Positions 32,311-42,849 are shown, numbered from the stretch's first letter. The stretch is 64,000 nucleotides of DNA from Pararge aegeria (GCF_905163445.1 NC_053184.1:11842001-11906000); one strand, 5' to 3'. Numbers and translations: made by a program. The notes: a model not told the origin generated them from the letters alone.

Positions 32311-34032
32311 CATCACTAAACTTTACCATTACAATTACCTACCGCGTCTACAGACTGATGTTTCCGCAAAAAATGTGTTTTAACCACGATAATTTTGCCT
32401 ATTCATTTGTATTGTCATGCCAAGCTTTATGGCGTGTCAAAATTTATAGGCTGCATACCAGAATACGCAAGTACGTATGTATTATGGTATATAAAGTGTG
32501 TAAGGGTTTTTCTTTATATTATATCATCTAGGTGAACCCTTTGCATGACACTGAGGGAATATAACGACAGCCATACAGCTAAGCAATAAGTACCTTTTTT
32601 TTTTTTTTTTTCATAGAATGGAATAGAATTTATTATTTGCTTAAATGTGGTACATATTGCGGTTGAACTAAACGTAAGAAGCGGCCAATATAAACGTCTA
32701 TCCAAACCATATATAATATTTAATTTCGCCGTCTATATAAGTAAGTTTATTCAACAAACGTGACAAATTCTATCTTAAATTCCCCATTCCACGCACATAT
32801 TTGTCGCTACATTGTGTAACAGGGTAAATATTCAAAGGCGAGAAGTCGACTAAGAAATAAATATCTCAAACATACTGAACTGTGAATTGTTACGTAAAGT
32901 TAGATGTCCAAAGCGACTGAAGTATTAGGGAGAGAGGAAACGTGTTCGACAATGTCACTTCCAACTTTTTAGTGACATGAGCTTGTGCAACGCTGTTAAC
33001 TTTCTCGCGATGTTGAGGATGCTTTTCTAGGATTCAACGTTATTTACGGAATAACTTTTATCAGATCGGATAGCAAAACATTGTTGAATATCAAGCTTTT
33101 AAGTTGAGTATGGATTATTAAAATTAATTTAATATTATACGTAAACCTCTAATATAAATGACTACTGCTTAGCTTTCGATCGTAGCGTGACGCTTAATTT
33201 TATATTATCGGAATATTTATCGAAGAAGTAATTTTTCGAATTGAACTAGCAGGGCTGCATTTTAATACGATTGTAGCGCAATTTTGAACCCATTTTACAT
33301 AAAACGGTTTCCATACTCTGATAGTCCAAAAAGAGATCAGGCGTAGGGCCGACAACTTAGTGAATCACCGCCAATTTCCAAACTCTCATACAAATGATAG
33401 TTTAAGAAATGCAGGAAAATACGAAACCAAAATAACTTTTAAATCATTGAACAATATTAATATTTGTATAATAGAATCATAATAATAGAATCTCAGGTAC
33501 AAATACTTATAATAGAATATGGAAAAAAGAACTCATATTCTCTTTAATTCTAAAAATAACATAAATTGATCTGGCGTCAAGTCATGTTAAATGGATTATT
33601 CTATCTACGTTTTTATTTTCTTGCCGTTGCTGTCATTTATTCATGAATATGAATATGAAGCATTAAGTTTTATAAAAAAAGAACCTAAAGTTACTGCCAT
33701 CGTGGTAAAAAAAAAAACTAAAACAATTACCAACATATTTTTAGATCGAATTGCGATATGAAGCTTCGAGTAAATAATGGGTAGTTTGAGAGTACATAGC
33801 GTCTTGTTAATACAATGCGACACTATGCGGGCCTGTTGATATACCTAAGCGAAGCGTTGATAATGAATTAATATTATAATTTCATAAGCTTCGTCCTGTT
33901 TATTGAGCTCACTACAAAATAGGCGTCTACTAATATTATTGAAATGAATAAGAACCTATTGCGATTGGGTCTTGAATTTACCGTCTGGCAGACGGTTTCA
34001 AGTAAAAACTTATTCGGCTTGTGCAATGAATA
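32311..34032. other. AT-rich stretch, nothing recognised
   Basis: Several minus-strand frames of about 60 codons lack domain features. No SINE heads or terminal repeats were recognised. Confidence 0.4.
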
Positions 34033-34112
34033 AGTAAATTCAAGCCTACAGTTCCGCCTAAGTTATCTGGCAGCATCTAAGATCACTTCTGTTTTGCAAT
34101 CCGGTAGCAATC
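34033..34112 (+). repeat. Dispersed repeat, copy 1 (direct pair)
   Basis: ACAGTTCCGCCTAAGTTA, TCTGGCA and TCTGTTTTGCAATCCGGTAG recur at 35053-35149 in the same orientation. Confidence 0.55.
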
Positions 34113-34230
34113 GGTCTGTTTGAAGTCTAACGTCACTGTTGAACCTATTATTCCCAAATGCCGGCTAATTCTTAAATAGGGCTGGCGGGGAGTGCCTTAA
34201 TATTAATTTTCTTGTCATGCAATGTTACAA

Positions 34231-34379
34231 CCTGCCTAGTTGGTTTAGTGGTTAGCAAGTTCAACTACAGATCACTTGGTCCTGGACAAACCAAGAAATT
34301 TTAATTATTAGGTTTCTCTGATAAAATATCTCGGTACCGACCTGAAGTTAGGATGAGGCACCGAGAGCAAGCGAAACCG
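34231..34379 (+). repeat. SINE-B, head well preserved
   Basis: CCTGCCTAGTTGGTTTAGTG (A box region) then GATCACTTGGTCCTGG (B box degenerate). The body retains CGACCTGAAGTTAGG and GAGGCACCGAGAGCAAGCG, matching the SINE-B order. Confidence 0.65.
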
Positions 34380-35052
34380 GAGTTCCAGTAATTATCACTA
34401 ATATGCGAAAGTAATTGAATTGATACCGCTACACCACACTCGATATAGGATGCTTCATACAACCAAACAAATAAATTAATAATATTTCTTTTGTTATTTA
34501 TTTTTTACCAAGTGAGGAGTGGACATTGGAGTGGTTCACTGTTGTACCTACAAAAAAAAACATAGTTTATCTTGTGTGTTATACGCAAATTAGCGTCTAA
34601 AAAAACTAAAAAGCGTCTTAGGACAACCTAACGGTTGATTGTAGCAAAGTACAAGTGTTTTAACAGCTTTATCTATATCATTTGCTCAACTTGCATTGTT
34701 GTCAAGCTCTCTTTCAAATTTGTTTCAATTTGTTGTAATTAAAATTGTTTGGTTAAATTTGTTTGTTGTAAATTTGTTTAAATTTTCGATTCCAATTGAA
34801 CTTTCTCAGAGAGTTTCTTAAATCCTGTCGTGATTTAGGAAGAATTGTTATAAAAATAAAAAGGCCTCTAATAATCTGGTTTTAGCTAACCAAAAACATA
34901 TTCTTTCATTGTGCAAGTGTAGGCAAGAAGCCCGCGGTGTCTGAGGTGAGAATCAACACTACATATGAGAACCTACTTGAATGTAACCTAGTAAATACGT
35001 TAGTCAGCAGAACAAAGTGGCTCGTTTGCACTAAGACCAATAGTCGGACAGT

Positions 35053-35149
35053 GCATTAGTTAAATGGGTACGCTTCGTCCTATAGTTCTGTCTAAGTTAC
35101 TCCACAATCTGGCAACTTAGGTCTCCGCTGTTTTGCAATCCAATAGCAA
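35053..35149 (+). repeat. Dispersed repeat, copy 2 (direct pair)
   Basis: TATAGTTCTGTCTAAGTTA, TCTGGCAACTTAGG and GCTGTTTTGCAATCC parallel 34033-34112 about 1 kb upstream. Confidence 0.55.
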
Positions 35150-35297
35150 ACTGTGAAATTACGTAGAATGTTTACTGCGAAATGCCACGTCAAAGCTAAT
35201 AGTATTATATTTAAGTACCTACCTAGCTTCTCCTCGAACCATAATGAACTTGAATTTATTGAATTGATACAATAAATATTAATTCAATACATTATGT

Positions 35298-35456
35298 CAG
35301 TTGCATACATACAGGGAATACACTACGATTTATAAAAAAACTAAAGGGTAGGCGTTGTGCGAGGTATAAAAGCCTACCTTGAAATTTTTAAACTCGTATA
35401 GGAGATTTTCCCTATTTTATATCCCGCTTAGTGCATTACCTGTATGCACGCCACTG
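35298..35456. mobile_element. 159-bp hAT-type MITE, second family member
   Basis: The right end inverse reads CAGTGGCGTGCATACAGG, the same terminus as 11758-11839; the left end is CAGTTGCATACATACAGG. Flanks CATTATGT (35290-35297) and CATTAACT (35457-35464) agree at 6 of 8 positions, consistent with an aged 8-bp duplication. The interior includes GGTAGGC and its inverse GCCTACC. No ORF. Confidence 0.8.
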
Positions 35457-35539
35457 CATTAACTACTTAACCGGGACTTACTTTACCGGGTAAGCCTTTC
35501 TTATGTTCATATTAATTATCATCATTACTATCCTATAAC

Positions 35540-35745
35540 AGTCCTTGGAACAAAGGCCTTAAGGACTTAACATGGACTAAAGGCCTCTCCCTGCTCAATA
35601 TCACCACGATGGGCCGGTTGGTGATCGAAGTAGTAGGTAGTAATAGCACAGAGGACGCACGTTTTACTTTATATTCCCTTATTCGACATGCGAGAAAAGG
35701 ACGTGTGGTGACCACTGTACTCTAATCTGACGTCACCACACATCA
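35540..35745 (+). repeat. Dispersed repeat Q, copy 1
   Basis: GGTTGGTGATCGAAGTAGTA, GGTAGTAATAGCACAG, TATATTCCCTTATTCGACAT, GTGGTGACC and CGTCACCACAC. Copy 2 is at 52150-52285. Probably a retroelement-derived repeat; the class is not fixed. Confidence 0.6.
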
Positions 35746-36239
35746 TTACGTTCATGTTCATGTACTAGGGGCAAAAAGAGTGCAAGGAGTCGCAGTCATG
35801 TCCGTGATATTTTTTTTATATATTTTATCAGCTGTCTCTCGAAACTATAAAAGGCTCTGTTCTGACTAACTGATAGACGATATAACAGACAATCATTTCT
35901 CGTGGTTAGTACTCCTCTAGAAATAATTATTTAACCCCTGAAAATACAGGTGAAGAAATATTTCATGAAAGTCTGTAAGTTTTCATAAATATAAGTATTA
36001 AGGATTTCGGTTAAAGCTTAAGAAACAAGTGTCTTACTTGTACGAAATTCCTTAACTTCCTAAAGATATTTTTCTAGTTGTATGCGCAGTAATTTCTATT
36101 TAGGTTTATGGTTACAAATAAAGAAGTACGTCTTTTTATATTATTCAATAATCGATAGTTTTATAACGGGCATGAAGGTTTATATCCTATTTAATTTTAC
36201 ATGCACTATTAATAGATTTAATTTTGTCTTAAAGACAAT

Positions 36240-36490
36240 TATTAGCCAACTTCCCACAGCTGGGCAATGGCCTCCTCTGTCATAGGACAGAGAGTTTTAG
36301 AGCATAGACCCACCCGCCATGCTGCTCCAATTATTTCACCGACCATCAGGCGCTTATTTTGAGTGGATGACTTTTATTTGGCTGATAATATCTTTTTTGT
36401 TTATCATACAAAAATAAAACTATAGTATAATAATAATGTATTATAGTTTTATTTTTGTATATTTTCTTGCTTCAATTCGGGTTGGTGGGG
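36240..36490 (-). repeat. Repeat G split by an insertion
   Basis: Plus-strand CACAGCTGGGCAATGGCCTC, CTGTCATAGGACAGAGAG and GCTGCTCCAATT (to 36332) continue after 36477 with CGGGTTGGTGGGG. The inverse order is seen at 56048-56095. The intervening 145 bases are an insertion described separately. Confidence 0.65.
36333..36477. mobile_element. Short insertion with CAATT duplication and 19-bp hairpin
   Basis: CAATT occurs at 36328-36332 and 36473-36477, exactly at the points where repeat G breaks and resumes. Inside, 36406-36424 and 36442-36460 are perfect inverted arms (ATACAAAAATAAAACTATA) around a 17-base loop. No ORF or known terminus. The mechanism is unclear. Confidence 0.6.
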
Positions 36491-37105
36491 ATTAATATGA
36501 CTATATGCGAGTGACAATAACCGAGACACTTTTCGATTAAGTTAAAGTTTAATACATTTCAGAGGCAACAATAGTATGTGCCTGAAAAACGAGTTCTGCC
36601 TTTGTATATACAATTCAAGAATCACTCCCCAGTATGCCGTTGAAGCGTCGCGCGTCGTCACCGTTGGGCGGCTTAGAAGTACCTATAGTATTAAATGCAA
36701 TATTCAAGCATTTTCGGATGGGCCGTTCGGGACTCAGCAGACAAACGAATACCGTAGCTATTGTTTTGAGAATTCTACTCTATGAATTCTCAATGCAGTG
36801 CATACGAAAATGCAGATTTATTCAACAATATAAGAGACTTGTTATAAGAAAACTTAACAATTCAGCCAGCAATTAACCGAAAACTAAATATGACTATATT
36901 TTAATTGTCGTTGACTAAATACATGACAACAGTAGATATTTCAAGCTATGACATTCAAACTTTTTCCTCCTAAAAAAATAAATCTAATGACGACATTATT
37001 TAGTTGATTTTACCAGCTTTATGATAATTAATCTTTTCATAACAAATACCTGGAGCTTCATATATTATTATTTTGTCGACTCACTAGAAGCATCTAATTT
37101 AAGGC

Positions 37106-37178
37106 GCCTAGACAAGTGCCGCGGACAATGAGTTATAATTAAAAGTAATAAATCTCTCAGCGGGCCACAAAACGTGTA
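37106..37178 (+). repeat. Dispersed repeat R, copy 1 of 3
   Basis: AAGTGCCGCGGACAATGAG, TTATAATTAAAAGTAATAAA and TCTCTCAGCGGGCCAC. Also at 37568 and 55268, all on plus. Confidence 0.6.
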
Positions 37179-37346
37179 ACAATAACGTTGCATGTTTTCG
37201 AGAAAATAGGGAAAACTATATTACGCGTCTATTTTTATAATATTTATATTTCTTCGAAGTTACACATACAAATAATTTTTTTAAGTAAATAGGTATCTAT
37301 ATAATAATATTACGTGAGATATAATTAATGAGATATAAATAATAGG

Positions 37347-37375
37347 TTGATATAAGATAATCAATCTTATATCAA
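37347..37375. repeat. 12-bp-arm perfect hairpin
   Basis: TTGATATAAGAT (37347-37358) and ATCTTATATCAA (37364-37375) flank a five-base loop, directly before a SINE-C tail on the other strand. Confidence 0.8.
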
Positions 37376-37377
37376 TA

Positions 37378-37500
37378 AGGGGTTAAAGCCGTAGTCCACC
37401 ACGGTGGCCCAGTGCCGATTGGTGGACTTCACTCACCTTAAAAACATTATGGAGAACTCTCCAATATGCAGGTTTCCTCACGATGTTTTTGACAATCCTT
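37378..37500 (-). repeat. SINE-C, 3' half
   Basis: Minus-strand body and tail: ATCGTGAGGAAACCTGCATA, GGAGAGTTCTCCATAATG, GTGAAGTCCACCAATCGGC and GTGGTGGACTACGGC. Head lost. Confidence 0.7.
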
Positions 37501-37567
37501 TTTAAAAGGTTATGTCGATTTTTTACCTATTATATTTTTATCATATCCAGTTAAAATATAAATGTTT

Positions 37568-37715
37568 GTCTAGGAAAACCTGAGATAAGTGCAGACAATG
37601 AAGTGTAATTAAAAGTCACAAATATCTCCGCGGAATATAAAACGCGTCAACAGTAAAGCGACTAAAGCGTCGCAAGGCTGTGCAAGCCGTGGGAGTGAGC
37701 ACTCCTTGCTAGAGG
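37568..37715 (+). repeat. Dispersed repeat R, copy 2 of 3
   Basis: GTGCAGACAATGAAGTGTAA, TTAAAAGTCACAAATATCTC, then GCGTCGCAAGGCTGTGCAAG and CCGTGGGAG, which continue as in copy 3. Confidence 0.6.
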
Positions 37716-38108
37716 TAACAATGACCGTTGCTTTGCCTAATTGTCTTTTAATTATCCTAAGATAGGAGTAATTTTTAGGAAAGGAGACTCATCCTTCTCC
37801 TCCTCCTTCCTTTTGATCCTTTGAAATGAAAGTTATAAATAAACAAACTGACCCGCGTGGGATCCACACAGGTGGGTAAATGGGTCTAAATTTAATATCA
37901 TTCTAGTAACAATCTTTAATGATATAACAAAAACAATCGATTCACACGCTTATAACGTAAATGACATGAGTTGTTCGATGGAGTTCTGTCCTCAAATTGC
38001 GAGGTGAAATATTACACTTTAAACACTTTTACCCGCTGATATTATATACCCGACTTTATTGTATACGGTTTTAGTGTGTGGACTTCTTAACGTGCTCCAA
38101 CAAGTGTT

Positions 38109-38606
38109 ATGTTGAAGTTGTTATTATTTTTTAATCGTCAACAAAACGTTAAATATCCAGCTGTATTAGAACCTATTGGTTTGGCGCGGAGCGATGGCAA
38201 GAGACCTGATGGTATGACGCTCATACCTTGGAGGCTTGGAAGGTCACTTCTGTGGGATGCAACTTGTGTTGATACCCTAGCTGCATCACACATCCAGGCC
38301 ACTTCGTCAATGGTAGGTGCGGCTGCTTCCAGTGCCGAGCAGGCCAAGAGGCGTAAATATGAAAACCTGGATAGCAGCTTCATTTTTGTGCCTTTTGGTG
38401 TAGAGACTTTGGGACCGTGGGGTCCGGAGGCAAGAGCCCTTTTCAAAGAATTATCGAAAAGGGTTATCGAGTCTACCGGTGATCCTAGAGCGGGCAGTTA
38501 CCTTGGCCAACGAATTAGTTTGGCCATCCAGAGGGGAAATGCTGCCAGCATCTTAGGAACTGTGCCTCGCTGCGGTGGTTTCGAGGACGTTTTAGATTTT
38601 ATTTAG
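38109..38606 (+). CDS. Truncated retroelement ORF, C-terminal nuclease-like domain (copy B)
   Basis: The frame has 165 residues. The native part begins near residue 17 (PAVLEPIGLAR), followed by RPD at 32-34, WD at 49-50, D55, KRRKY at 80-84, VPFGVET at 94-100 and QRISLAIQRGNA about 25 residues before the end. It differs from copy A by four residues in 134 and extends about 15 residues further upstream. In related elements I recall an RT and a Cys-rich GLHGLSC-like segment before this domain; both are absent here, so the copy is 5'-truncated near 38150. The invariant acidic and basic positions fit a PD-(D/E)XK or R2-like restriction-like endonuclease, but the fold is inferred. The frame is intact to its stop, and the 3' flank shares AGTTTATTTTAGGTTATA with copy A. 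Confidence 0.75.
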   Translation: MLKLLLFFNRQQNVKYPAVLEPIGLARSDGKRPDGMTLIPWRLGRSLLWDATCVDTLAASHIQATSSMVGAAASSAEQAKRRKYENLDSSFIFVPFGVETLGPWGPEARALFKELSKRVIESTGDPRAGSYLGQRISLAIQRGNAASILGTVPRCGGFEDVLDFI

Positions 38607-38690
38607 TTTTTAAATAGTTTATTTTAGGTTATAGTTATGTATTAATAAAAATTATATTTTAGAGATAATCAAATAAATTCCTAGGAAATA
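38607..38690 (+). repeat. 3' untranslated end of retroelement copy B
   Basis: AAATAGTTTATTTTAGGTTA, split across TTTTTAAATAG and TTTATTTTAGGTTATA, is shared with the minus-strand end of copy A at 12060-12097. The two then diverge, copy A ending in an AATGA short repeat and copy B in AT-rich sequence with AATAAA near 38672. Confidence 0.55.
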
Positions 38691-39003
38691 TGAAGATAAT
38701 AATTCTACTTTAGTAAAGGTCCATCGAATAGGGTTTGATCATTGTGCTACTGGCTATTCAACTCAAATCTTCCTTTACTGTCCGTACAACAGAACGTATT
38801 CTCAGAGCAATCAGCAACATATACGATTGTCTGCTGCGCCCCCAGCGTCCTATTTGAATATTGCATTTACTGCAACTATCCGCTTTTCACAATTCTTTAT
38901 TTATAAAACTCAGAATTTACTCACGAGAGAGTTTTTAGAGAATAATCACCTCTTGGTACATTCAATATTAAAACTTAAGAAAAACATAGACTTCGTTTAC
39001 AAA

Positions 39004-39196
39004 CTGCCTCGTTGGTATTGTGGTCAGGATGTTTGACTGTGAATCACAGGGCCTTAAATTAGACTTCGGAGTAAGATAAATAATTTTAGTCACTGGGTGT
39101 TCTGTTAAGAAGTTTGCAGTATCGGGCAGACTTAGACTTCGGGCTGTCCACCTAATGCCCGGAGAGCACGTGAACCGGTTGATCGCGGTTATTATA
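39004..39196 (+). repeat. SINE-B, near full length
   Basis: CTGCCTCGTTGGTATTGTGG, GAATCACAGGGCC, GTTCTGTTAAGAAG, then CGGGCTGTCCACCTAATGCC, GGAGAGCACGTGAACCGG. The ordering defines the family for this window. The B box is degenerate. Confidence 0.7.
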
Positions 39197-39239
39197 ACTT
39201 ACATGGTGTACGGTAGTAATAGTAGTTAGTAGAGTTTTT

Positions 39240-39550
39240 ATGGTTAGAGCTCGTTCGGGGAATCGCCATGCTTATTTCTGTCGCCAAGCATCATATACAG
39301 GCACTTGAGGCTTACCAAACTTCCACGCTTCAGATTGATGGACACAGGGTGGCACTTCGTAGGACATGTTTTTTGCATGCCATGCGAGGTCCTGCTTTAT
39401 TTACAGGAGATAGTTTTCTACTAACTATTAGGAGGGATATCTGCTTGGTCCATCAATATATCACTATAAAAAATAAAAAGTTAACCACTTCAAGCAGAAC
39501 AAAGTATGTCCACGATACCTTCTGGGTCAGTCTTGCGGCTATCGTCTAAT
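39240..39550. other. GC-richer segment with a 93-codon frame, unassigned
   Basis: The plus-strand frame 39268-39549 has no recognisable domain. ATGCTTATTTCTGTCGCCAA near its start resembles a common repeat, so it is more likely repeat than gene. Confidence 0.3.
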
Positions 39551-40454
39551 AGCTGAAAGTCCAAGTTCAGTCCACATCCAGGGATCAGCATTAAGCGTAG
39601 GAATATCATGAAAGTATAAGTGATAAAGGGGATGGACTGTTACAGTTAAATATATTTGATTTATGTACTCGTAGGTACAGGCTTTTAACGAAAAGCAATT
39701 AAGGTAGGTAAAGTAATTTGATCATATTATGGTTTTCCTACATAGAGCTTTTATGCAGCGTATGGGGTAGCCAGCTTATTAACATTCAATTAACATGTAA
39801 CCTCGCCATGTATGGCAATTAAATGGAGTGATACCTCACTTCCATTAGTGGCCCTCTATTGTTTACATCAATTACGTTATGCACGTTCTAATCATAAATT
39901 TGTATTATGTGTTTAAATAGTCAATCATCGATGTAATTTTAAATGTATGTTTACACTTTATAATAAAGTTGGGTTTGCAATACGACCATGGGGAATCTTA
40001 TAGTGGTTAAGGACACTGTCATGAATGAAACCGAAAATGTATAATACACCTAAGTAATTTGTTTATTGATATAAAAAAACAATTTTGATTCTAAGACTGG
40101 AACATGAGTACTTGTAGTTAAAGTCAAGCATATTAAATGGCAATGCTCGGGCAGGGCCTCATGACAATTTTTATACATGTGCATGTATGCAATTAGTAAA
40201 TTTTTAAAGGATTTTTATGTGTATTTAAATACCTAAATAATATAATAAAACCATTTGAAAAATCGTTTATTACCATTGAAATGAAATTAAACATACATTT
40301 ATGTGATTGTTAAATTTTTGGCACAGACGCCTAAAGATGTATTACCACCAATTTAGCTGCTAACTCAAATCAAAAGTAAATAATTTTTTTCAAACAATTT
40401 TTTCATAGGGCTAGATCCGGGTTCAATTCAATCATGAAATCTTTACAAACGAAC
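39551..40454. other. Unrecognised AT-rich stretch
   Basis: No frame, SINE head or inverted repeat was recognised. Confidence 0.4.
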
Positions 40455-41165
40455 AAACAAACGCGAAGACTATACTGCAGACAATGGAAATTACCGTTTC
40501 CATTACCCACAAGGCCACAAAAGTACTGGAAGCAATAGGGCAAACGCACAGGAAGTACACCCTGCACCTACGATTGCACCTGCATGGTTCCAAAGATATA
40601 GGCCTGCACTCCTCCGCCAGTTTTATACCTGAACAGTCCTTGGTTACGGAGGTATGCGGCTCCCCACCATAGCCAACTCCTGGTAGGGCCAGACCTCCAA
40701 CGTTGAAGATGCGAATGTCTCCAACTGGCCTGCAGCATCAAAAAACATGAAGTCATTCGCTGCCCAACCCCGCGGCAGTCTTGTACCTGAACAGACTCCA
40801 ACCCTATAAAATGCATAACCAACATGCCACGTGAGAGCATGGTGCTCACCCCGCTTTTCTAGTCCCATATCTGTCCGGGCCATCCACCTCCGCTGGAGAT
40901 TGAAGAGACGCGCGAAGGTACCCCACATCGTCGGGTTATTAGCCGTCGGTTAACGACATCCAAAGTTTCCAGGGTGAACTGGCCTGAACGCTGCTTTTCT
41001 CCTTGGACGAATCAAAAGAGACCCACAGCATTCAGGCACATATGGAGATTAACCGACCTGGAACCCCATTCACATCACCCTAAATCAAGTTCTAAGCCTC
41101 ACAGGAAGCTACTCTAGGTGGAAGTTCCTCGCTTAGACACGTTTTTGCTGGTTGACATCCAAACA
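40455..41165. repeat. GC-richer unclassified repeat with internal similarity
   Basis: Composition rises well above the flanks. CCAGTTTTATACCTGAACAG (40617) and GGCAGTCTTGTACCTGAACA (40773) are related blocks about 156 bases apart. Minus-strand frames of 93 and 94 codons overlap each other, which fits composition rather than coding. I recall similar text as dispersed in butterfly DNA, but its class is unknown to me. Confidence 0.45.
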
Positions 41166-41228
41166 CAATCTGAAGTAAGGTTCATAGTTGACAAAGTCGG
41201 TTTAAAATATAAAAGAGAAACGATACAA

Positions 41229-41395
41229 TGATAGTTCGACATTGATGAGTTTCAGGCTGGGATGTAATGTCATAGGTTGTGTTTTTATTCTCCCCTTTAA
41301 TGTTATTTGGCGTTTACGACACTATAAAGACGATACCGACCACTAAGCTTAATGAAAATCCTTTTTCAATGTCTAGTCATAGAGTTTTTGTTATT
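41229..41395 (+). repeat. Dispersed repeat S, copy 1
   Basis: GATGTAATGTCATAGGTTGT, GTTTTTAT, CTTTAATGTTATTTGGCG, ACACTATAAAGACGATACCG and ACCACTAAGC recur at 49056-49233 on the same strand. Confidence 0.7.
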
Positions 41396-41746
41396 AAATG
41401 ACAGTAAATACTCTAATGGTTTTCAGAAAGGTAACCAATACGTATAAGGGTTCGGTGACCTTACGATTTTGCAAGAGCGCAAACCTATCGATTGCATTTG
41501 TTAAGCAACGTTTTTCGTAGTCGAAACCTGGATTCGTACGGCTAAGTATGTAAGAAGTTTGGCTTTTAGTATTTATCCGTACTTTAACACGTTACTCCTT
41601 CGCTCTCGGTTATAGTTATGACACATGATAATGTTGGTTAACTATGCATTGTCATGACATGCCCGCCACACTTACCAAACTCACGATCTCATGTCAACTC
41701 TTACAAAGCCTTAAAAACCCTAACAAAATCGAACAAACTGACTCAG

Positions 41747-42006
41747 CACGGCTAGCATGGGTAGGAGACAATTATATCCCCGGGGAAAGGATATAAATGT
41801 ATCTTCTCCCACAGCTATATCAACTCTCAGAGCACTGGCGCACAAGTGGAAATAATATCCATATAACATATGTGTATTAATAAACGGGGATAAACTTCTC
41901 CTATTCCATGTTCCAGTGATTTAGCAGTTGGGCACGTTCATTATATCCCTAGCCAGGGGATATAATCGGGGGATATAATTTTTATCTCCCGCCCGTGCTA
42001 GCCCTG
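41747..42006. mobile_element. 260-bp TIR element inserted next to LINE remnant
   Basis: The left end CACGGCTAGCATGGG and the inverse of the right end CAGGGCTAGCACGGG match over 15 bases with two differences, followed on both sides by GGAGA and TTATATCCCC. Internal TTATATCCC and GGATATAA blocks are mirrored. CAGGGnT...GGG ends suggest hAT, but no 8-bp duplication is visible. No ORF. Confidence 0.65.
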
Positions 42007-42024
42007 CTGGGATAGATTCGACGT

Positions 42025-42299
42025 CACAACGGAAACACCGGTAAAAACGCAGCCGTTGAATTAGCTCGGATAGCCACTGAAAGTGAAACAAACATCTGTT
42101 CATTCTAGGTATAGCTAACAGTTTTCTGTGCAGAGTATGTATGGGGCTAGATGAAACACCGATACACAATATAATTCTCCAATGCAACGGAAAAGCAGAA
42201 TAACGCGCCGCCAACCTTGGCGCCTTAGCATCAGGCTCTGAAGCACTCGGTGATCTGGGCGGCCCGCTAAGCTTCTGGAGTGAGCTCGGCTGGCTGTAG
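42025..42299 (+). pseudogene. LINE ORF2 remnant: RNase H end and C-terminal region
   Basis: In one frame from 42025, HNGNTGKNAAVELARIA resembles the RNase H motif GHSG..GNE.AD.LAR; the usual residues are partly replaced. In another frame from 42123 to the stop at 42297, FLCRVCMGLDETPIHNIILQ is followed by CNGKAE, a stop, and RAANLGALASGSEALGDLGG, then PLSFWSELGWL. The CRVC...H....C pattern is the zinc-binding segment after RNase H in R1/Jockey-type LINEs. One frameshift and one in-frame stop show decay. The minus-strand 179-codon frame over this region is a shadow. Confidence 0.7.
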
Positions 42300-42413
42300 T
42301 GACTTAGCGGGGAGCCGTAACTGTGGCAATACGTACAACGAACAGTTTCGGCTAAAGCGACAAAAATATTGCTATCAACCCTCGAAGTAAGCGTAGGTTG
42401 TCTCACTAACATA

Positions 42414-42559
42414 ACTGATGAATTTATGAATAATATATACATACCAGACACTAAAAACATTCATGTTCATCACACGAATCATTTTCCAGTTGCGGGAATC
42501 GAACCCACAGCCATAGACTCAGAAAGCAGGGTCACTGCCCACTAAGCCAATCGGCCGTC
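42414..42559 (-). repeat. SINE-D, head and first body part
   Basis: Minus strand: GACGGCCGATTGGCTTAGTG, GGCAGTGACCCTGC, GTGGGTTCGATTCCCGCA (B box, 42489-42506), GTGTGATGAACATGAATG and TTTAGTGTCTGG. It is the best preserved tRNA-like head in this family. Confidence 0.75.
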
Positions 42560-42786
42560 ACGTTGCAGACAAGCACGGAAAAAAGCCCAGAAACAGAAGA
42601 AAAAGAAGAACTTGCCTGCCAAACCCTCTTTGAAGCAGCGTAAGCTCTAAGCTCTATATACTTCTCTCCTACAATACATGTGGGCTGGACTCAGTAAGCA
42701 AATATTTAGCCTGTTGTTGATAGACCAATAAGGTTGTCGCTCATTGCATATAGCAGTGGTTAATTACTTACCAGCAATCATACTTA

Positions 42787-42845
42787 CCTCTTCTCATTCA
42801 GTGTAGAGACCCCTGCCCTGTAGTAGGCCGTAATTGGGTTAGTTG
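42787..42845 (+). repeat. SINE-C 3' tail fragment
   Basis: CCTCTTCTCATTCAGTGTAG, AGACCCCTGCCCTGTAGTAG and GCCGTAATTGGGTT match the SINE-C end. Confidence 0.65.
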
Positions 42846-42849
42846 GTTG

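Noticed and set aside
40568..40928. Overlapping minus-strand frames of 93 and 94 codons
   Set aside because: They overlap in different frames within a GC-richer repeat. Open frames there follow from composition and no domain is recognisable.
41921..42460. 179-codon minus-strand open frame
   Set aside because: It runs antisense across a LINE C-terminal remnant and a TIR element. The plus strand carries the recognisable RNase H and zinc-binding residues, so the minus frame is a shadow.
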